In this document: positions 5,861-8,878 of the stretch, piece by piece
Layout of the letters: each line of letters starts with the position of its first letter
Position numbering within the stretch: the first letter of the stretch is position 1
Source: Sulfuricella sp.
GTDB taxonomy: Bacteria; Pseudomonadota; Gammaproteobacteria; Burkholderiales; Sulfuricellaceae
NCBI GenBank assembly: GCA_030696235.1
Contig: JAUYSN010000353.1
Span: 1 to 8,878, forward strand
Reading direction: 5' to 3'
Length of the DNA: 8,878 nucleotides
Made by a program: the position numbers and the translations under genes
The notes under the pieces: generated by a model
Database searches by the model: none
Told to the model about the DNA's origin: nothing
What the model saw: the letters and a program-made list of their open reading frames with translations, nothing else

Positions 5861-7159
5861 TCAAGCCGCGTTCGCTTTGCGCTGGTTGGCCTTCTCGACT
5901 TCTTCGTCCCAGCCATCGGTGCGCACGTAAGGGTTGGAACGCGGATGGAGAACCATGTTCGCGTCGATATCCATGCCGATGCCTTCGAGGAAGTTGACCA
6001 GGCCGATACGGTCGATCATCTCGCCGGTACGCTCGTGCTCCAGCGCGTTTTCGGCGAAGAAGTCGATGGCGTTCTGGCCGAGCTCGACCAGCTTGTCGTA
6101 GTCCTCGTCGGACTCCAGCTTCATGAACGGCACGATCACGGTGCCCATGGTGGCGCCGATCTTCAGCACGCTCTTGCCGCCGATCAGGATGGTCACGCCC
6201 TTGTCCTTGCCCGGAGCCAGCGCGCCGGTCATGACGTTGATGCAGTGCATGCAGCGCACGCAGCTGTGATTTTCGATTTGCATCGACTGGCTGTCGTTGA
6301 TCGCGACGCTGGAGATGCCCTCGGCCTTGGAAACGTCCTGGGTGTTCTTCAGGGACAGCGCCTTGGTCGGGCAGCGGCTGATCACGTCGTTGACCAGCTC
6401 GTCCATGCCGTGCTTGGCGAACCACTTCTTGCCCAGCTCATCGTCGGTCTGGATGTTATCGCGCCAGGTGCCGATGGTGGCCATGTCGGAACGCTGAATC
6501 GAGTTGACGCAGTCGTTCGGGCAGCCGGAGAACTTGAACTTGAACTTGTACGGCAGGGCCGGGCGGTGCATGTCGTCGAGGAAGTTGTTGACCACGGTGC
6601 GCAGGGCGCGGGCTTCGTCGTAGCAGGACTGTTCGCAGCGCGCCGCGCCGACGCAGGACATGGAGGTGCGCACGGCAGGGCCGGCGCCGCCCAGGTCGAA
6701 GCCGATTTCATTGAAGGCGTCGAAGGCGGGCTGCACATTGGCAGTGGTCGCGCCCTGGAGCATGACGTCGCCGGACTGGCCGTGGAATGCAATCAGGCCG
6801 GAGCCGTGCTTTTCCCACACGTCGCAGAACTTGCGCAGCAGGTCGGAGGTGTAGTGCATGCCGGCAGGCGGCATGATGCGCAGGGTGTGGAACTCGGCCG
6901 CATCGGGATAGATAGGTTTCTCGTTCTCATCCTTGAGTTCGGTAAAACGTGGGATCACGCCGCCACCATAGCCGAACACGCCGACGGTGCCGCCCTTCCA
7001 GTAACCTTTTTTGGTCGCGTAGGAGGTTTCCAGCTGACCCATCAGGTCAACCATCATGTTGTTGTCTTTGGCCAGGCGCTTGAGGCCGGTCACAAAGCTG
7101 GGCCACGGGCCGCTTTCCAGCTGGTCGAGAAGCGGCGTGTCGTATTGTTTCTTAGCCAT
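5861..7159 (-). CDS. dsrA: DsrA, alpha subunit of reverse-type dissimilatory sulfite reductase
   Basis: DsrA is the catalytic partner of DsrB. The 432-residue protein carries the classical siroheme-[4Fe-4S] signature, C-x5-C (Cys169 and Cys175 in SCVGAARC) and C-x3-C (Cys213 and Cys217 in SGCPNDC). An inserted ferredoxin domain with Cys263 (SRCPTKAL) and CVRCMHC (Cys300, Cys303, Cys306) binds a second cluster. The N-terminal third has the glycine-rich GYGGGVIPRF and the lysine-rich segment KFKFKFSG that precedes the second cysteine pair. The ATG at 7157-7159 has AAGGAG (7169-7174) at a near-ideal distance, and no upstream in-frame start is better. It is the first gene of the operon; a candidate promoter lies about 100 bases upstream of the start. 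The gene order dsrABEFHCMKL indicates the oxidative pathway. Length and motifs agree with the family. Confidence 0.98.
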   Translation of the reverse strand: MAKKQYDTPLLDQLESGPWPSFVTGLKRLAKDNNMMVDLMGQLETSYATKKGYWKGGTVGVFGYGGGVIPRFTELKDENEKPIYPDAAEFHTLRIMPPAGMHYTSDLLRKFCDVWEKHGSGLIAFHGQSGDVMLQGATTANVQPAFDAFNEIGFDLGGAGPAVRTSMSCVGAARCEQSCYDEARALRTVVNNFLDDMHRPALPYKFKFKFSGCPNDCVNSIQRSDMATIGTWRDNIQTDDELGKKWFAKHGMDELVNDVISRCPTKALSLKNTQDVSKAEGISSVAINDSQSMQIENHSCVRCMHCINVMTGALAPGKDKGVTILIGGKSVLKIGATMGTVIVPFMKLESDEDYDKLVELGQNAIDFFAENALEHERTGEMIDRIGLVNFLEGIGMDIDANMVLHPRSNPYVRTDGWDEEVEKANQRKANAA

Positions 7160-7168
7160 GGTCGTTAT

Positions 7169-7174
7169 CTCCTT
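7169..7174 (-). promoter_or_regulatory. ribosome binding site of dsrA
   Basis: AAGGAG on the minus strand stands 9 bases before the dsrA ATG and confirms this start at the head of the operon. Confidence 0.75.
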
Positions 7175-7265
7175 GAAAATGTGCGACGTAAATAAATTCT
7201 CAATTCGCTCTTCTGATAACCATAGAGCAAACCAGGGTAATAGACTGTTTTCACTGGGTAGACTA

Positions 7266-7295
7266 AGTATAGTAATACCAGATGGAATTAATCAA
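7266..7295 (-). promoter_or_regulatory. candidate sigma70-type promoter of the dsr operon
   Basis: The minus strand shows TTGATT (7290-7295) and TATACT (7266-7271) separated by 18 bases, with four and five matches to the -35 and -10 consensus. Transcription would begin near 7259 and give a leader of about 100 bases before dsrA. The spacer 7160-7402 is AT-rich compared with its flanks, as expected for a promoter region. A weak 5-base inverted repeat, GCTCT/AGAGC (7207-7228), lies in the leader. No binding site of a known regulator is recognised. Confidence 0.45.
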
Positions 7296-7372
7296 GTATT
7301 TTATGCGCCAGGAGAGATAGCCCAAAGGGAGTAGATCAGAAACCGATTGATTCAAAAGTAAATATCGCCATG

Positions 7373-7392
7373 CAGGCACATCCTTGTGCCTG
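7373..7392 (-). terminator. hairpin after the diiron protein gene, possible terminator
   Basis: A perfect 8-base-pair stem (CAGGCACA with TGTGCCTG, 4-base loop) starts ten bases after the stop codon at 7403-7405. The T-richness after it on the minus strand is weak and delayed, so termination may be partial. Its position fits the end of the upstream two-gene unit. Confidence 0.5.
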
Positions 7393-7402
7393 GACCATTA
7401 TT

Positions 7403-8134
7403 CTATTCACGCCCGCCATAGATCTTTTTCATCACCTGCGCCAAGTTTTGCAGGGCAAGTTCGCCGTTACCTACAAATGACGAGCCATGCATGATTGCCA
7501 GCGTTTTCGGTTTAAGGCCGGCTAGTTCGTGAAGCAGGTGCCTGGTCTGCGGGGTGAACGGCATGCTGTCCGCCATGAGGCCGTTGTTCTGGTAACCGAT
7601 CAGTGCGCCCCGCGCCCGGTCGGCGATGTCGGATTCCGTGATTGCTTCCACATCCCCGTTATGCACGAACAGGTCGGAGCAAAACAGGGTTTGGTTGGAT
7701 TCCTCGAACAGCATGCCCGCATCCCAGCCGTGGGGCAGGTGAGGGGTGCGCAGGAAGCGGAACCGGTAACGCCCGGTTTCCAGCATATCTCCCTTCTCCA
7801 GGGCGCACGGTGCACGGGTTGAAAAATCGTTGAAGTTGATGATCGCACCCACCGCGCTGCATGCTGGCTGAGCCGACGGAGCCTCGGCGAGCCAGGCATT
7901 GAGGGCGCCACATTCGTCCGCCTCGAAGTGGCTGGAAAAGATCCAGCGAATCCGTGATGGCTCGATAAGCTTCGCCACGGCATCGCGCACCTCGGTGAAC
8001 ATGTGGGCCATCCCGGTGTGGCATAGCAGCGGCTCTTCGTCCTTGACGAGGAACTGGTTGAATTGCCGTCCGAATTCCTGGACATAAATCGAGATGCGAT
8101 AAATTTCCGGTGCGATTTCCGTCAAGGTGGCCAT
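7403..8134 (-). CDS. stand-alone MBL-fold diiron protein, flavodiiron (ODP) type
   Basis: This 243-residue protein has the metallo-beta-lactamase fold of the N-terminal domain of flavodiiron proteins, which reduce O2 or NO. The ligand pattern matches closely: H-x-E-x-D (His69, Glu71, Asp73), His135, Asp154 and His216. The spacings are nearly those of Desulfovibrio gigas ROO (79, 81, 83, 146, 165, 226). The residue after Asp73 is Glu74, where many flavodiiron proteins have histidine. The C-terminal flavodoxin domain is absent; the protein ends soon after His216. It follows a flavodoxin-fold reductase gene by 30 bases and has AAAGGA 7 bases before its ATG. It could be an O2- or NO-reacting or sensing diiron protein, possibly reduced by its neighbour. 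Substrate is unknown; a general hydrolase role is less likely because the Glu in the second ligand position favours iron. Confidence 0.8.
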   Translation of the reverse strand: MATLTEIAPEIYRISIYVQEFGRQFNQFLVKDEEPLLCHTGMAHMFTEVRDAVAKLIEPSRIRWIFSSHFEADECGALNAWLAEAPSAQPACSAVGAIINFNDFSTRAPCALEKGDMLETGRYRFRFLRTPHLPHGWDAGMLFEESNQTLFCSDLFVHNGDVEAITESDIADRARGALIGYQNNGLMADSMPFTPQTRHLLHELAGLKPKTLAIMHGSSFVGNGELALQNLAQVMKKIYGGRE

Positions 8135-8164
8135 GGCTGCGTCCTTTATCGAATGTTCCAGTAA

Positions 8165-8758
8165 TTATGCTTGTTTGCCTATGATTCTTCCCATCATCTC
8201 TTCGACTTCCTTGAGCATTCTGGTCCGCTCCTCGGCGGTGGCGTCGAGCACCCCACACAGGTATTTGTGCTCGATCACCTGAATGCCGCAAAAATCGAAA
8301 ATTCCTGCGTCTATCGTTTTGCTCATGCATTCCAGCAGGCCCATGTTGACGAGGTCGTCACGACCGGATGCCAAGGTATTCACGATGACCGCCTTTTTGC
8401 CATGGAGCAGACCATTGAAGACGTTCTGCTCCATGGACCAGGCGAAACCGTAGGAGAAAACACGGTCGACGTATCCTTTGAGTATGGCCGGCATGTCCGA
8501 CCACCAGATCGGGTAGATGAAAATCAGCACATCCGAGGAGCGGATGTATTCCTGTTCCTGTTTTACGTCCTCCGGCACCGGAACGCCCTCTACCATCTCA
8601 AGCTCGGCCGTCTTCAGCGCCGGGTCGAAGGGGATTTCATACAGGTCGCGCACTGCAACGGCAGCGTTCGAGGCTTTCAGCGCGGCCTCAATTGTTTCCT
8701 TGATGGCATGATTGAAGCTTTTTGCATTGGGATGTGCATAAATAATCAGGTATTTCAT
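8165..8758 (-). CDS. NAD(P)H:quinone oxidoreductase-like flavoprotein, flavodoxin fold
   Basis: The product is a 197-residue flavoprotein of the NQO1/MdaB/KefF-like group, which uses NAD(P)H to reduce quinones or other acceptors by two electrons. It begins MKYLIIYAHPNAKSFNHAI, the family's nucleotide-phosphate loop, and has the hallmark segment IYPIWWSDMPAILKGYVDRV at about residues 81-100, followed by FSYGFAW. NTLASG after a second beta strand forms another flavin loop. The start at 8758 is chosen because the family begins with this strand. An ATG at 8783-8785 would add nine residues and overlaps the stop of a possible upstream frame as ATGA, so it stays possible. Ribosome binding sites are weak for both. 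The next gene, a diiron protein, is 30 bases downstream and probably co-transcribed. Whether FMN or FAD is bound, and the true acceptor, cannot be told. Confidence 0.85.
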   Translation of the reverse strand: MKYLIIYAHPNAKSFNHAIKETIEAALKASNAAVAVRDLYEIPFDPALKTAELEMVEGVPVPEDVKQEQEYIRSSDVLIFIYPIWWSDMPAILKGYVDRVFSYGFAWSMEQNVFNGLLHGKKAVIVNTLASGRDDLVNMGLLECMSKTIDAGIFDFCGIQVIEHKYLCGVLDATAEERTRMLKEVEEMMGRIIGKQA

Positions 8759-8781
8759 TTGGGCTTTTCCCGGGGCGTCTG

Positions 8782-8877
8782 TCATGGCGACAGGCCTAGC
8801 AGCCTGTCGGACTTAAAGGAAATCGGCTGCAAATCCGCCTGGCCGGTCCATATTTCGCCGCTTTTTTGGTCAATAGA
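8782..8877 (-). CDS. possible C-terminal end of an upstream gene (partial)
   Basis: One minus-strand frame is open from the window edge and would encode 31 residues ending KSDRLLGLSP before a TGA at 8782-8784. Its stop overlaps the ATG at 8783-8785 as ATGA, the usual mark of translational coupling. The family is not recognised. A second frame is also open, to a TAG at about 8798-8800, so with so few codons this call is weak. The stretch otherwise holds only the inverted repeat at 8788-8809. Confidence 0.25.
   Translation of the reverse strand, partial: SIDQKSGEIWTGQADLQPISFKSDRLLGLSP
8788..8809. repeat. perfect inverted repeat upstream of the flavoprotein gene
   Basis: CGACAGGC and GCCTGTCG form a perfect 8-base-pair stem around a 6-base loop, directly before the ATG at 8785. 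It may be an operator, a leftover repeat or the end of a mobile element. No T-run follows, so a terminator is unlikely. Confidence 0.5.
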
Positions 8878-8878
8878 A

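Noticed and set aside
5769..6425. Minus-strand frame of 218 residues overlapping the dsrA end
   Set aside because: Out-of-frame reading of dsrA, rich in Arg and Gln as expected for a shifted frame, then running into the structured spacer.
4680..7159. Reading the operon as a sulfate- or sulfite-reducing system
   Set aside because: dsrEFH and dsrL in one unit with dsrC are typical of sulfur oxidisers, and no dsrD is seen after dsrB.
5945..7195. Plus-strand open frame of 416 residues opposite dsrA
   Set aside because: It lies antisense to dsrA, a certain gene, and its composition (runs of His, Val, Ala, Asp, Leu) is the mirror of GC-biased codons. No domain is recognisable.

Overview
The window carries the first nine genes of a reverse (oxidative) dissimilatory sulfite reductase operon, all on the minus strand. 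Reading right to left the order is dsrA, dsrB, dsrE, dsrF, dsrH, dsrC, dsrM, dsrK and the 5' part of dsrL, which runs off the left edge. This is the order known from Allochromatium vinosum. DsrEFH and a DsrL next to DsrC mark the oxidative version of the pathway, so the source is most likely a sulfur-oxidising proteobacterium. A beta- or gammaproteobacterial chemolithotroph or phototroph would fit, but the genus cannot be read from this sequence.

Layout from right to left. Positions 8786-8878 hold a short inverted repeat and possibly the last codons of an upstream gene. Next come two same-strand genes 30 bases apart: a small NAD(P)H:quinone-reductase-like flavoprotein (8165-8758) and a stand-alone metallo-beta-lactamase-fold protein with flavodiiron-type iron ligands (7403-8134). 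A hairpin follows the second gene. Then comes a 243-base spacer with a candidate sigma70-type promoter and the strong ribosome binding site of dsrA. The dsr genes fill the rest. The spacers dsrA/dsrB, dsrB/dsrE, dsrC/dsrM and dsrK/dsrL are long (about 84-167 bases) and each contains inverted repeats. The spacers inside dsrEFHC are short.

How the genes work together, from known biology of the family. Sulfane sulfur is passed through DsrEFH (DsrE Cys78, DsrH Cys18) to the C-terminal cysteines of DsrC (Cys98, Cys109). DsrAB, with siroheme and [4Fe-4S] clusters, oxidises the sulfur to sulfite. DsrL supplies the NAD(P)-linked electron acceptor function. The membrane module DsrMK (with JOP, presumably beyond the left edge) is thought to oxidise reduced DsrC and exchange electrons with the quinone pool.

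The most unusual points are a near-perfect 26-base tandem duplication across the dsrC stop codon, which repeats the codons of the redox-active C-terminus downstream of the gene; a REP-like inverted pair between dsrK and dsrL; hairpins at most long intercistronic boundaries; and the flavoprotein/diiron pair upstream, which looks like a flavodiiron protein split into two genes. No tRNA, rRNA, CRISPR array or transposase gene was seen.
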